Source: Bin80 sp964291275 (GTDB taxonomy: Bacteria; Bacteroidota; Rhodothermia; Rhodothermales; Bin80). Taken from it: a DNA stretch of 64,000 bases. Under the pieces are notes generated by a model. The model saw nothing but the letters and a program-made list of their open reading frames with translations, ran no database searches and had not been told where the DNA came from. The stretch covers positions 186,001-250,000 of the forward strand of contig OZ219800.1 in assembly GCA_964291275.2 (NCBI GenBank). The letters run 5' to 3'. Both the position numbers and the translations under genes were made by a program. Shown in pieces: positions 53,311-62,094 of this stretch; the first letter of the stretch is position 1, and each line of letters opens with the position of its first letter.

Positions 53311-54156
53311 ATGGCTTGGTTTCACAGAACAAAAAAGGGCATCCTGACCAAAAACGACGGGAAAAACAAAATGCCCGACGGACAATGGGAAAAGTGCCGG
53401 GGGTGTGAAGCCATTAACCATCAACGAGAGCTTGAAGTCAGCTTGAAGGTCTGCCCAAAGTGCAGCTATCACGGTCGTATGAATCCTGAAGGCTACTTCG
53501 CACTACTTCTAGACGAAGGATCCTGCCAATTTCAGGATCAGGATATAACTGCGAAAGACCCCCTAGGATTTACAGATCGGAAGAAATACTCAGACCGGCT
53601 TAGTGCCACGCGCAAAAAAACCGGTCTGTCAGATGCTGCGCAGGCCGCTCTGGGAAAAATGGAACGGCATACCGTGTCCATAGCAGCTATGGATTTCAGA
53701 TTTATTGGGGGATCAATGGGCTCTGTTGTCGGGGAAGTCATCGCACGCACCATTCGCCGGGGGGTTGATCAGGACTTACCGGTAATCATCATCGCACAAA
53801 GCGGTGGAGCTCGTATGATGGAAGGTGCACTCAGCCTCATGCAGATGGCCAAGACCAGTGCTAATCTTGCAAAACTGCATGAAAAAAGTATCCCATATTT
53901 TTCGGTGTTAACTAATCCCACAACTGGCGGTGTAAGTGCCTCTTTTGCAATGCTGGGAGATGTCAACATTGCAGAACCCGGAGCGCTCATCGGCTTTGCC
54001 GGTCCCCGAGTAATCCGGGAAACTATTGGACAGGACCTCCCTAAAGGTTTCCAGAGCGCCGAATTTCTCCAGGATCACGGTTTTGTAGACATCGTCGTTG
54101 ATCGAAGAGAGCTCCGCAGTACACTGATACACCTCCTTAACCTTCTTCAGGATTAA
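53311..54156 (+). CDS. accD: Acetyl-CoA carboxylase carboxyltransferase beta subunit
   Basis: A 281-residue crotonase-fold subunit. It starts with a zinc ribbon (CRGCEAINHQREL ... CPKCSYH, about residues 29-50), then the carboxyltransferase core with FIGGSMGSVVGEVIAR, AQSGGARMMEGALSLMQMAK and TGGVSASFAMLGDVNIAEPG. With AccA it transfers CO2 from biotin-AccB to acetyl-CoA, making malonyl-CoA for fatty-acid synthesis. The partner accA is not in the window. A nagB gene follows 19 bp downstream. Confidence 0.96.
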   Translation: MAWFHRTKKGILTKNDGKNKMPDGQWEKCRGCEAINHQRELEVSLKVCPKCSYHGRMNPEGYFALLLDEGSCQFQDQDITAKDPLGFTDRKKYSDRLSATRKKTGLSDAAQAALGKMERHTVSIAAMDFRFIGGSMGSVVGEVIARTIRRGVDQDLPVIIIAQSGGARMMEGALSLMQMAKTSANLAKLHEKSIPYFSVLTNPTTGGVSASFAMLGDVNIAEPGALIGFAGPRVIRETIGQDLPKGFQSAEFLQDHGFVDIVVDRRELRSTLIHLLNLLQD

Positions 54157-54175
54157 CATCGCGGAGGCTGATTAG

Positions 54176-54895
54176 ATGGTGATTGAGTGCCTGGAGAATT
54201 ACGAAGCGATAAGCTCGCGCGCCGCTGATGTTGTGGCCTCTGCTATCTCTGAGAAGCCGACTGGCGTTTTAGGGTTTGCCACCGGCAGCACCCCCGTCGG
54301 GCTCTACAAATCGCTCATAGCTCGTTACCAGCGTGGTGAGATAACCTTCAGTAAGCTTACCACGATAAATCTGGACGAATACATTGGTCTCTCCGCAGAT
54401 CATCAGCAATCTTACCGGTTCTTCATGCAGCACAACCTGTTCGGGCATGTAGATGTACAACCGGAATGTGTTCACTTCCCGCCAGTAAATGGGGAGCCGG
54501 CTACCTTTGATGACCTAATTCGGAGCAAAAAGGGAATAGATTTGCAAATTCTGGGTTTGGGCAGCAACGGACACATTGGTTTTAATGAACCTGGATCTGC
54601 ATTTGACTCACGCACACGTGTAGTAGAGCTTGAGTCCTCAACGATTCGTGATAATGCGCGATTTTTTGAGCACCAGAGAGACGTGCCCCGCCAAGCGGTT
54701 ACCATGGGGATCAAGACGATCTTGGAAGCCCATCAAATCTTACTGTTGGCTTCCGGGACGAATAAGGCTAACGCAGTAGCCCGCAGTCTGGAGAGCCCTC
54801 AGACAGAAAACGTTCCCGGTAGTTGCCTGCAGTCTCATCCTAATGTGATCGTTTTATTAGATGAAGCAGCAGCAACCGGGCTTGCCACTAAATGA
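54176..54895 (+). CDS. nagB: Glucosamine-6-phosphate deaminase
   Basis: A 239-residue enzyme converting glucosamine-6-phosphate to fructose-6-phosphate and ammonia. Motifs are GFATGSTPVGLY (phosphate loop, about 33-44), INLDEYIGL with the catalytic Asp, LGLGSNGHIGFNEPGS (catalytic His), and the SRTRVVEL and VTMGIKTILEA segments. It matches the short Bacillus-type NagB without the allosteric C-terminus. It could act downstream of the GlcNAc-kinase-like protein if a NagA deacetylase is encoded elsewhere. Confidence 0.96.
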   Translation: MVIECLENYEAISSRAADVVASAISEKPTGVLGFATGSTPVGLYKSLIARYQRGEITFSKLTTINLDEYIGLSADHQQSYRFFMQHNLFGHVDVQPECVHFPPVNGEPATFDDLIRSKKGIDLQILGLGSNGHIGFNEPGSAFDSRTRVVELESSTIRDNARFFEHQRDVPRQAVTMGIKTILEAHQILLLASGTNKANAVARSLESPQTENVPGSCLQSHPNVIVLLDEAAATGLATK

Positions 54896-54917
54896 AAAAT
54901 AGACTGTAGTTGTTCTC

Positions 54918-56027
54918 GTGATACTCATACTAAAACCCGATACGGATCCAGAATCGCCTCAATACGCATTATTGATGCACTACCTGGATTCACTTGCAAA
55001 TATCACGCATCGAGTGCGTCATGTCCAGGGAGCTGATCATCGACTGACCGAGATATATCTCCTGGGAAACACAAAAACCCTGGCAAGAGACTTTATGCGA
55101 AGCCTGCCTTGCGTGAAGCGAGTGATTCGTGTGCAGGAAGCATACAGAGTCCTCGGTCGACATGGTCAGGAAGACTTCCTGCACCAGTTCGAGTACAATG
55201 GGGTTACCTTCGATCAACAAAGCCTACATGTTTTTGCCGGCTTATGTGCGGTGGATACCCCTGAGCATGTAGAGCTTATGATGAAGGCCCTGCGAGAGAA
55301 TGGACAGGTATGCACCCGCATGGGAGCGTACAAGCCGCGCACAAACCCATATTCTTTCCAAGGACATGGTAAAGACTGCCTGCCCTATGTCTTCGAGTTG
55401 GCAGGCAAATATGGCATCCGAATCATCGCCATGGAAGTCACGCATGAGTCTCATATCGAAGAGATCAGCAAAGCACTAGAGGACACTGGGCATCCGACCG
55501 GTGTCCTCCTGCAAATCGGCACACGTAACACACAAAACTTTGAATTACTCAAGTGTGCGGGCCGCCAGGATGAATATCCAGTCCTGATCAAGCGCGGGTT
55601 TGGTATTACGCTGAATGAATCTTTGAACGCAGCAGAATACCTCGCCAGCGAAGGCAATCGCCGTGTAATCTTTGCACTGCGCGGCATGAAGAGTAACCTT
55701 GGAGATCCGCATCGGAATTTTGTGGACTTCTCACACGTTCCGGTTGTCCATCGTCTTACTCGCATGCCCGTATGCATTGATCCGTCCCACTCTGTCGGTA
55801 CCCGTCACAGAAGTCCCGAGGGCTTAATGGACGTTATGCATGTAACAGCACAGGGCGTGATCTCGGGAGCCAACATGGTACTTGTAGATTTCCATCCCAG
55901 GCCTGCCAAAGCATTGGTAGATGGCCCACAGGCACTGTTGCTCGAAGAGCTACCTTTATTTCTTGAAGATGTCCAGATTGCACGCGAAGCTTATCTCAAG
56001 CGTGTCGCGCTTGTTCAACCTGACTAG
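54918..56027 (+). CDS. DAHP synthase, type I-beta-like with N-terminal regulatory domain
   Basis: A 369-residue protein. An ACT/ferredoxin-like N-terminal domain (about 1-90) is followed by the TIM barrel: GLCAVDTPEHV, GAYKPRTNPYSFQGHG, LLQIGTRNTQNFELLK, PVLIKRGFGITLNE and CIDPSHSVGTRH. This type makes 3-deoxy-7-phosphoheptulonate from PEP and erythrose-4-phosphate, the first shikimate step. Several usually fixed positions differ: GPC is GLC, RGIRTFE is RGMKSNL, and the metal-ligand Glu of IEVHP is Asp in VDFHP. It may be a divergent paralogue or a relaxed enzyme. The GTG start is at 54918. Confidence 0.85.
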   Translation: MILILKPDTDPESPQYALLMHYLDSLANITHRVRHVQGADHRLTEIYLLGNTKTLARDFMRSLPCVKRVIRVQEAYRVLGRHGQEDFLHQFEYNGVTFDQQSLHVFAGLCAVDTPEHVELMMKALRENGQVCTRMGAYKPRTNPYSFQGHGKDCLPYVFELAGKYGIRIIAMEVTHESHIEEISKALEDTGHPTGVLLQIGTRNTQNFELLKCAGRQDEYPVLIKRGFGITLNESLNAAEYLASEGNRRVIFALRGMKSNLGDPHRNFVDFSHVPVVHRLTRMPVCIDPSHSVGTRHRSPEGLMDVMHVTAQGVISGANMVLVDFHPRPAKALVDGPQALLLEELPLFLEDVQIAREAYLKRVALVQPD

Positions 56028-56470
56028 TACTCCTTCCCGTACTATCGCGTGTAAAAAGGCACATGGGGATAGTTGTAGTTTGATATAGTTAGCGCCTGCC
56101 AGAATAAGTGTTTGTCAAGCAGCCGGGGAGAATTCTCCCGGCCCCCACAGAACCGTGCGCGAGCCTCTCAACTCACATAGCTGGTATAGTAGGACTCTCC
56201 AGATCAGGTAGAGCTTACACGGCGCTATGTTTCTTGTAAATCTACATCAAAAAATATATTTTGGCTTATGGAGAAGCGACTTGGCAGCTTCGACGGTTAA
56301 TCAGTCTGGTATTCGCGTGCTTTGACCCCAAAGGGCTGTAACGCATGATTTCGGGTTCGTGCGGAGCTGCCACGATCTCTTAACGCGCACTCACCGGCAA
56401 GATGCCGGCTATCGCAAGCCGTGTTCGTGGGCCCTCCAACCGTGCCAATCGCTTCTCCATAAGCCATGAT
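56028..56470. other. Intergenic region with IS110 right flank and intron-like relic
   Basis: About 440 bp without a gene. The left part holds a near-palindrome, ccggggagaattctcccgg (56123-56141), inside a group II intron-like stretch described separately. The right part (to 56470) should contain the short downstream end of the IS110 element, whose exact border I cannot place. Confidence 0.45.
56121..56195 (-). other. Probable relic of a group II intron (3' structured region)
   Basis: On the minus strand this reads gctatgtgagttgagaggct followed by cgcgcacggttctgtggggg and a GC-rich hairpin. It closely resembles the structured segment that follows the reverse-transcriptase gene in bacterial group II introns (gagccgtgtgagttg...gcacggttctgtg). 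No reverse-transcriptase reading frame and no complete domain V are seen, so it is at most a fragment. The call is from memory of the motif and needs a covariance-model search. Confidence 0.4.
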
Positions 56471-57613
56471 TCAAACCCTCGCACTGGTGGTGATCAAAAG
56501 GTTTTCCAAGCGCAGTGCTTCCCAGAGAAAGCCGACCAATTCGCGAGCGACCGCCGTATTGGCAACACACCGTGCTTTGGTCTGACTCAGTTTGTGAAAA
56601 CGTTTGTACAGTCGACGCTGCGCTTTCCATGCAACGGAGATCACCTCAGCAGAGACCGCTTCTTGCCGTTGTCGTAGCACACGGCTGCGGCAGGGGCGAT
56701 TTGAATACTTCCATGCGGCGGAGATGACCGCATTCCGCACATGGACATTCCCGGTTTTGGTGATGCCTCCCCGTTGCGTGTAACTGCCTGAGCTGTGCTC
56801 GCTTGGCACCAGGCCCAGATACGCCATCAACTGACGTGGATGTGCAAAACGACGGAGATCTCCCAACTCAAAAACCAGGGTTAACGCCGTTACCAGACCA
56901 ATCCCTCGGAATGCCATCAAGACCTTGACGGGCGCTTGATAGGGATCTCGTTCGGCCTGCGCGGCTAAGTCCCCCTCAATTCTGCGTACTTCTTGCCCCA
57001 GTTGATCTAACTGGTGCAGATACGTCTGAAGGGTGACCTGGTCAATCTCGGTCATCGATAAGGCGCCAATCCATGTATGAAAGGTCTTGGTCCAGTTGGT
57101 CTTGCCTGGATACTGCAACCCGCGTGTCTGAAGGAAAGCCAGAATCCGTTGTTTGGTTCGGGTGATCGTTTCCGCCAGATCTCCCCGGCAACGCAACAAA
57201 GACCGGATGGCCTCCTGTTCCTCATCTGGAACACAAACAATCGTCAGTAACCCGGCAGCATACAGCGTTGCCAACTTTCGAGCATCTCGACGATCCGTTT
57301 TGATACGCTCTCCTGGACGACGCGGAATGGACGAGGGCGCAATCACTTCACACGAGATCCCGCGGGCCTGTAACGCGCGTTGCAAACCAAATCCACAGGA
57401 AGACGCTTCATAGCAAGATCGTACCTGACCATGACGATCCTGGACCTTCCAGAGATATTTGGTAACCTTCGGCAGATCATGCAACAATTCCCGCTCATCC
57501 ATAATCACGCCTGTACGCGCATTGTAGACACACAACGCGATGGTCCTTTTGTGCACATCCATACCGACAGAGATCGTGAATGCAGAAGGGGAAGAGTTAA
57601 TGTGAGATAGCAT
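56471..57613 (-). CDS. IS110-family transposase (DEDD recombinase)
   Basis: A 380-residue transposase. The N-terminal RuvC-like DEDD domain has SVGMDVHKRTIALCV (first Asp), SCYEASSCGFGLQR (Glu) and RIKTDRRDARKLA (paired Asp). The C-terminal Tnp_20 domain has FRGIGLVTALTLVFELGDL and SSGSYTQRGGITKTGNVHVR with the likely nucleophilic Ser. The frame is intact. IS110 enzymes are guided by a bridge RNA transcribed from the non-coding end upstream of the gene, here to the right of 57613. ATG at 57613. Confidence 0.94.
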   Translation of the reverse strand: MLSHINSSPSAFTISVGMDVHKRTIALCVYNARTGVIMDERELLHDLPKVTKYLWKVQDRHGQVRSCYEASSCGFGLQRALQARGISCEVIAPSSIPRRPGERIKTDRRDARKLATLYAAGLLTIVCVPDEEQEAIRSLLRCRGDLAETITRTKQRILAFLQTRGLQYPGKTNWTKTFHTWIGALSMTEIDQVTLQTYLHQLDQLGQEVRRIEGDLAAQAERDPYQAPVKVLMAFRGIGLVTALTLVFELGDLRRFAHPRQLMAYLGLVPSEHSSGSYTQRGGITKTGNVHVRNAVISAAWKYSNRPCRSRVLRQRQEAVSAEVISVAWKAQRRLYKRFHKLSQTKARCVANTAVARELVGFLWEALRLENLLITTSARV

Positions 57614-58291
57614 TGGACTGTTTCTGGTTGATGGACAAAGTTAATGCAAGCCCATGGAGCTCAACCAGTAAGGAGTCCTGCTATAAGATCTCTTACCACG
57701 CAACCGTTTGGAATTGAATAAATGAGTACCATAAAGAATCGCCCCGTGCCGAACATTCTAGAGTCCCGGCAGGCGATCCATCAACCAGTTGCATCCGCCA
57801 AAAGCTCCCAGTTCACCGGTCATTCCGGCCCTCAATTGGATTCCAGTACTACCCGCCCCTCCAAATCAGCATAATAATACTGACTTTTCTGGTTACCACG
57901 AAGTAGAATAGCAGTAGGCCTGGCGTTGGCCCAGTTGAGAAGTTATGGACGCGTGCGGGCTCGAGCTCACAACCAATGGTGCCGACGCAATGGTAAAGCC
58001 ACCATATGTCTCATTGTACTCCTGCCTACTCCGCCAAGACCCAATGTACAATCCACGCTTAACGGTCACTTACCAGGATTCGTGTTACTGAGTACTTTGC
58101 CGCACCGATATATCGTTGTCAGCGTACGCCGCAGGTCTTCGCCAGATAGAGGGCTCGGTTCTACCTTCCTCGGAACCTACAAGTGACGATCACCACTACT
58201 ACATTCTGCGAAGCTTACACTTGAGGCACATAGCGATTCGATGTCACGGATTGGTCCCCTGCCGCCACTGCCATCACAGTATGGCGGTGCC
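57614..58291. other. IS110 upstream end plus unassigned DNA
   Basis: About 680 bp without a protein gene. The part next to 57613 is the upstream non-coding end of the IS110 element and contains an 11-bp inverted repeat, ctggttgatgg (57624-57634) and ccatcaaccag (57778-57788). The repeat could be part of a bridge RNA or of the element end. Beyond about 57800 I see nothing recognisable. A 6-bp stem (ccgcca/tggcgg) near 58260-58285 lies just after the propeller-gene stop, without a T run. Confidence 0.45.
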
Positions 58292-59506
58292 TTAGGGCTT
58301 TACAATCCGCGCTCTCACAATCAGATCGGCGCCAAGGTCATCCGTAGTGGTGCCGTAAAGCAATCCGTCTCGTACTATCGGTTCGAGGTTTGTCCTAAGC
58401 GAAAACGGGAACCGGACCTCTCCCAGAAAATGTCCCTCGGCGCCGAACACATCGAACAGACTCTCCTCATCTTCGGGAGTCGTCTCAACCCGCCTTACCC
58501 AAAGATTCCCCTCGTCATCACCGAAGAAAGAACTGACAACGGGTTTCGTCCTCGGAATCCTTGACTCGTCAACCTTCCCGCCTTGGTTGGTGAACCAGGT
58601 AAGATCCTCGCGGGCTGCTTTCATGTCTGCGCTGGTGACTGGAAGCGGTTCGAATTCCTTGGTTATCCTCCGAAGTACCCTGCCATCGGCCGTGATTTCT
58701 GCAAGCTCGTATGGCCTCGTAAGCAACGTCCAAAAGTTACCACTTGAGGAGAATCGCCAGTTGAAGGATCCCTGAAATGGAATGCTGGTCCTGATACTGC
58801 CTCCGCCCTCATTGACTACTTCGAAGCGTTCAGTTTTCACGGGACTCACCGGGAGTGCAATCGTATCAAGTGGAGCAAGGGACTGGTAATAACGGGCCAA
58901 CAGCCTGCTTGTTTTCCCGGCTTCAAAGGAGAGCACGAGGGCATTGTAGCGCCCCAACTGGTCGAAGCCACCTGGGTAGGGCCAAGAGTCCCAGCCAGTG
59001 CTGTTGATCCGTTCCGTTCTTTGGTAATTACCCATGGAATCTAGGATACTGAGCTGGCCTTTCTGCATTTCCATGACCCAGATCTCACCGGTACGGCTGA
59101 TGTCTACTGCCGCGGCGTTTTCGAATTCCCCCGGTCCGGCTCCCCTTTTTCCGACAGTGCGCACCCAAACGCCGTCCGGGCCGAAAATGTGGATTTCTTG
59201 CGACTGGTTATCGAGCGCGTACACCCGTCCTTGCGCATCTACATCAAACGAGCGAATACTGCCGAACAGAATGGCATCATCGCCCGTGTCGCTTCCAAAT
59301 CTCATCTCTTCCACGATCTGCCAGCCCTCATCTGGTGCCCAGAGGGGCTGATCAGTATTCCGTACTACGATCTCATCGGAGGAAAGCGTATCGATTGTGC
59401 CAGACGATCCGTCGGAAGCATCGAAGCGCGCAGAGTCGCATCCGAATACAAGCAATAGACATGTCAAGACAGGGAGAACAGTGGCTATGGGAGTAGTAGA
59501 CTGCAT
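58292..59506 (-). CDS. Six-bladed beta-propeller lipoprotein
   Basis: A 404-residue lipoprotein. The signal peptide ends in a lipobox-like LLLVFGC (Cys about 22). The mature part has NHL/6-bladed propeller repeats such as GSIRSFDVDAQGRVYALDNQ, EIHIFGPDGVWVRTVGKRG, GPGEFENAAAVDI and ADGRVLRRITKEF. Such proteins occur in large numbers in Rhodothermota/Bacteroidota-type and soil bacteria, and ligands are mostly unknown. The ATG at 59506 is chosen because the signal peptide begins there. Base composition is GC-richer than the flanking core genes, and it stands between two mobile-element relics. Confidence 0.87.
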   Translation of the reverse strand: MQSTTPIATVLPVLTCLLLVFGCDSARFDASDGSSGTIDTLSSDEIVVRNTDQPLWAPDEGWQIVEEMRFGSDTGDDAILFGSIRSFDVDAQGRVYALDNQSQEIHIFGPDGVWVRTVGKRGAGPGEFENAAAVDISRTGEIWVMEMQKGQLSILDSMGNYQRTERINSTGWDSWPYPGGFDQLGRYNALVLSFEAGKTSRLLARYYQSLAPLDTIALPVSPVKTERFEVVNEGGGSIRTSIPFQGSFNWRFSSSGNFWTLLTRPYELAEITADGRVLRRITKEFEPLPVTSADMKAAREDLTWFTNQGGKVDESRIPRTKPVVSSFFGDDEGNLWVRRVETTPEDEESLFDVFGAEGHFLGEVRFPFSLRTNLEPIVRDGLLYGTTTDDLGADLIVRARIVKP

Positions 59507-59591
59507 GGCTATTGGAGTAGTAGGCGGACGGCTGCGTGAGTGGCGTCGGATAATTACACAGGGGATAGTTGAAAAAAGCGTAGCGCCAAAG

Positions 59592-60053
59592 TCAGGTGAC
59601 AATTGGCATTCGTGACCGTTTGTAGGTGCGTTCTATCTGTTGTTGTTGCACATGTTCAAAAGGGGTGACTTGCAGGGCACGGAGTTGGTCAATGTGTTTG
59701 AGTGGTTTCAGTCGTGGCTCCGCCTCTTTCAGTAAATGGCGACCCAACGATGGCATTGATCTGAATTGACCCAGCGCTTGATCCTGCGCAAGGACTCGTT
59801 GATCTGACTGTTGAGGTGTTCCATGATGTTCGTGGTCCGCAAACTGCGGCGAAGAGCCTTGCCCCCAAATCGGTGCAGCGTTAAGGTCCCCTCCATGCCT
59901 TCTATCAGGCTTCGGGCGGCCTAGTGTTGCCCCTCGGTCTACAATTCTTCGCAGATCAACGTCAGATCCACGATCCAAATCAGCGTCTGATTCTCGCACG
60001 CTTTTTCTTTTTCGGGTTCTTGCACTCCCAGAGCGCCGGGACCATGCGCTCAC
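59592..60053 (-). pseudogene. Decayed IS256 (Mutator)-family transposase C-terminus
   Basis: Minus-strand DNA from about 59930 to 59750 translates in one frame to LTLHRFGGKALRRSLRTTN, then EHLNSQINESLRRIKRWVNS and DQCHRWVA. This matches the C-terminal block LTLHRLG...RSLKTTN...E.LNS...WVNSDQ.QRWV of IS256-type transposases. It then shifts frame to HLLKEAEPRLKPLKHIDQL. In-frame stops upstream and the missing N-terminal DDE core show it is dead. The open frame covering this interval is a shadow of the shifted parts. Confidence 0.75.
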
Positions 60054-60258
60054 GATCTTTGATCGGCCCTCAGTCCAGGATGCGCAGGATGCTAGCTAGT
60101 TCCGCGGGATCTATTGCGGTCAAAATGCGGCCACGCATCCCCAGTCTCCGGCTTCTAGCACGATGAAATACCTCCAACATGGGGGTCTCAATCCCGTTGA
60201 GAATCTTGTGAGCCCCGTTGGAAATCCGCATGATTCTGGAAGTTCAACTGAAGGTTTA

Positions 60259-62037
60259 CTAGCACTCCGTGTAGATGGCTTCCGCTCGCTCAATTAGCCT
60301 CTCTATTGCATTCAAGCCCTGCTGCCAGAAGGCAGGATCCTGCAAATCTACGCCCATGCGACCAACAAGCGTGTGTGGCCAGTCTGACCCACCCGCACGC
60401 ATGAGCTCAATGTACTGAGAAGGAAATGCATCAGGAGACTCCAAGTAGCGGGCATACAGGGCCAATACCAGAAGCTCACCAAATGCATAAGCATACACGT
60501 AGCCTGGCGTATGCAAGAAATGTGGGATATAGCTCCACCAACGACGATAATTGTCAGTCAGAGTCACACTGTCCCCAAACATTGCTGATTGGGTTGATAT
60601 CCAGTGCGCTGCAAATGCATCTGCAGACAGTTCTCCCTGTTCACGCCTTGCAGTATGGATCGCATCCTCAAAGCGATTCATGGCAACTTGGCGGAAAACT
60701 GTCGCCATGGTATCGTCGATCTTGCCAACCAGTAGCGCCAACACATTATGTGGATCAGACTCCTCTGCCAACAAACGCTGAAAGGTGAGCATCTCGCCGA
60801 AAACAGAGGCTGTTTCCGCTGTAGTTAGCGGAGTACCGGCCTGCAAATACCCCTGTCCTCTCGAAAGGAATTGATGTACACCGTGCCCTAATTCGTGTGC
60901 AAGGGTTTGTACATCACGTGCGCGTCCGGTGTAGTTCAGCAGGACATACGGATGTGCACTTGGTACTGCGCCATGGCTGAATGCCCCACCCTGCTTACCC
61001 TCGCTTACGGGCGCATCAATCCATTTTTCCTTAAAGAAGCGTTCGGCAATTTGGGCCAGGAGCGGGTGGAATTCCCCATAACTTTCCAGGGTTATGTGCT
61101 TTGCCTCATCCCATGAGTAATGCGCATCACTATCGCCGACAGGAGCGTACCGATCGTAGTCATAAAGTGGACTCAGATCGAGAATTTTGCTTTTAAGACT
61201 ATAGAAGCGGGCAACCAGATCGTAGCGGCTTATCACAGCCTCTATCAGGGCCTCAGCAGTGTCATCTGCGATCTCGTTGCTGAGGTTGCGGGATTTGAGC
61301 CAGTGCGGCAGCTTTCTCATCCGGTCGCTTGCAGCTTTGTCAGCCAGAAGCGTGTTAAAAATAAAGGTAAGCGTATGCTCCTTTGAAGCAAGACCTTCTG
61401 TAAAGCTGGCCGCTGCCTCCTTGCGTAATCTCCGATCCTGCCCGTGCAGTTTTGCAAGTATGTGCTCTTGGGACAGCTCTTCTCCACGCAGCTTGAAGCG
61501 CATCCGGCTAGTGGTTTCGGTGAAATAGCGCATCCATGCAGACCTGCCCGTCACCTGTGTTTCTGCAAGCACTTGCTCCTCCGGTTCGGACAAGATATAG
61601 CCCTTGAACAGCCGTTCACACTCCAGGAAATGGCGATATGCAGCAAGCGTCTCATCTTTCATTAGTGCCTCGGCTTGCTCGTTCTCCACCTTCATCCACT
61701 CCAAGCCAAGGAACAACAGAATCTTTCCAATTTGTGTGCATGCCTCGCGGACATATTGCAGGAGCGCTCCGCGTTCCGGATTATGCGTAGCAGTTGCCCA
61801 GTGCAGGTAAGCGTAAGTCATTGCCCGGCCAGATTGCTCTTGAAGCTGCTCGTACTCAGCAAGTGCTTTTTGCAACTGGGTAGCCTCAAGGTCTGCTATT
61901 CGCCCCCTCCAAGTCTCAGAAAAAGTCGTTGCAGCGTCCTGTAATGCTGTTAGGTCCTGCCGTAGAGTAAGTTCATTATCGTACAGATGTGTCAAGTCCC
62001 AGTGTACATTTTCAGCACCGGTCGGTCGATTGCTCAT
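60259..62037 (-). CDS. pepF: Oligoendopeptidase F (M3 family)
   Basis: A 592-residue zinc metallopeptidase. The HExxH motif is in LAHELGHGVHQFLSRGQG, with the third ligand Glu about 25 residues on in TAETASVFGEM. The C-terminal YVYAYAFGELLVLALYARY is the usual PepF ending region. It cleaves short peptides in the cytosol during peptide recycling. The size fits the PepF/M3 clade of about 600 residues. ATG at 62037 (MSNRPTGAENVHWDL) is the natural start. It is flanked by an IS256 relic and by an IS5-like element inserted upstream. Confidence 0.95.
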   Translation of the reverse strand: MSNRPTGAENVHWDLTHLYDNELTLRQDLTALQDAATTFSETWRGRIADLEATQLQKALAEYEQLQEQSGRAMTYAYLHWATATHNPERGALLQYVREACTQIGKILLFLGLEWMKVENEQAEALMKDETLAAYRHFLECERLFKGYILSEPEEQVLAETQVTGRSAWMRYFTETTSRMRFKLRGEELSQEHILAKLHGQDRRLRKEAAASFTEGLASKEHTLTFIFNTLLADKAASDRMRKLPHWLKSRNLSNEIADDTAEALIEAVISRYDLVARFYSLKSKILDLSPLYDYDRYAPVGDSDAHYSWDEAKHITLESYGEFHPLLAQIAERFFKEKWIDAPVSEGKQGGAFSHGAVPSAHPYVLLNYTGRARDVQTLAHELGHGVHQFLSRGQGYLQAGTPLTTAETASVFGEMLTFQRLLAEESDPHNVLALLVGKIDDTMATVFRQVAMNRFEDAIHTARREQGELSADAFAAHWISTQSAMFGDSVTLTDNYRRWWSYIPHFLHTPGYVYAYAFGELLVLALYARYLESPDAFPSQYIELMRAGGSDWPHTLVGRMGVDLQDPAFWQQGLNAIERLIERAEAIYTEC

Positions 62038-62094
62038 GTATCAAGTATAAAATGGCGCCGATAGAACCTTAAATCTTGCTAATTGTTGTAGAAA

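Noticed and set aside
57926..58186. 86-codon plus-strand frame right of the IS110 transposase
   Set aside because: No family resemblance, no ribosome-binding signal, and compositional bias like a random frame.
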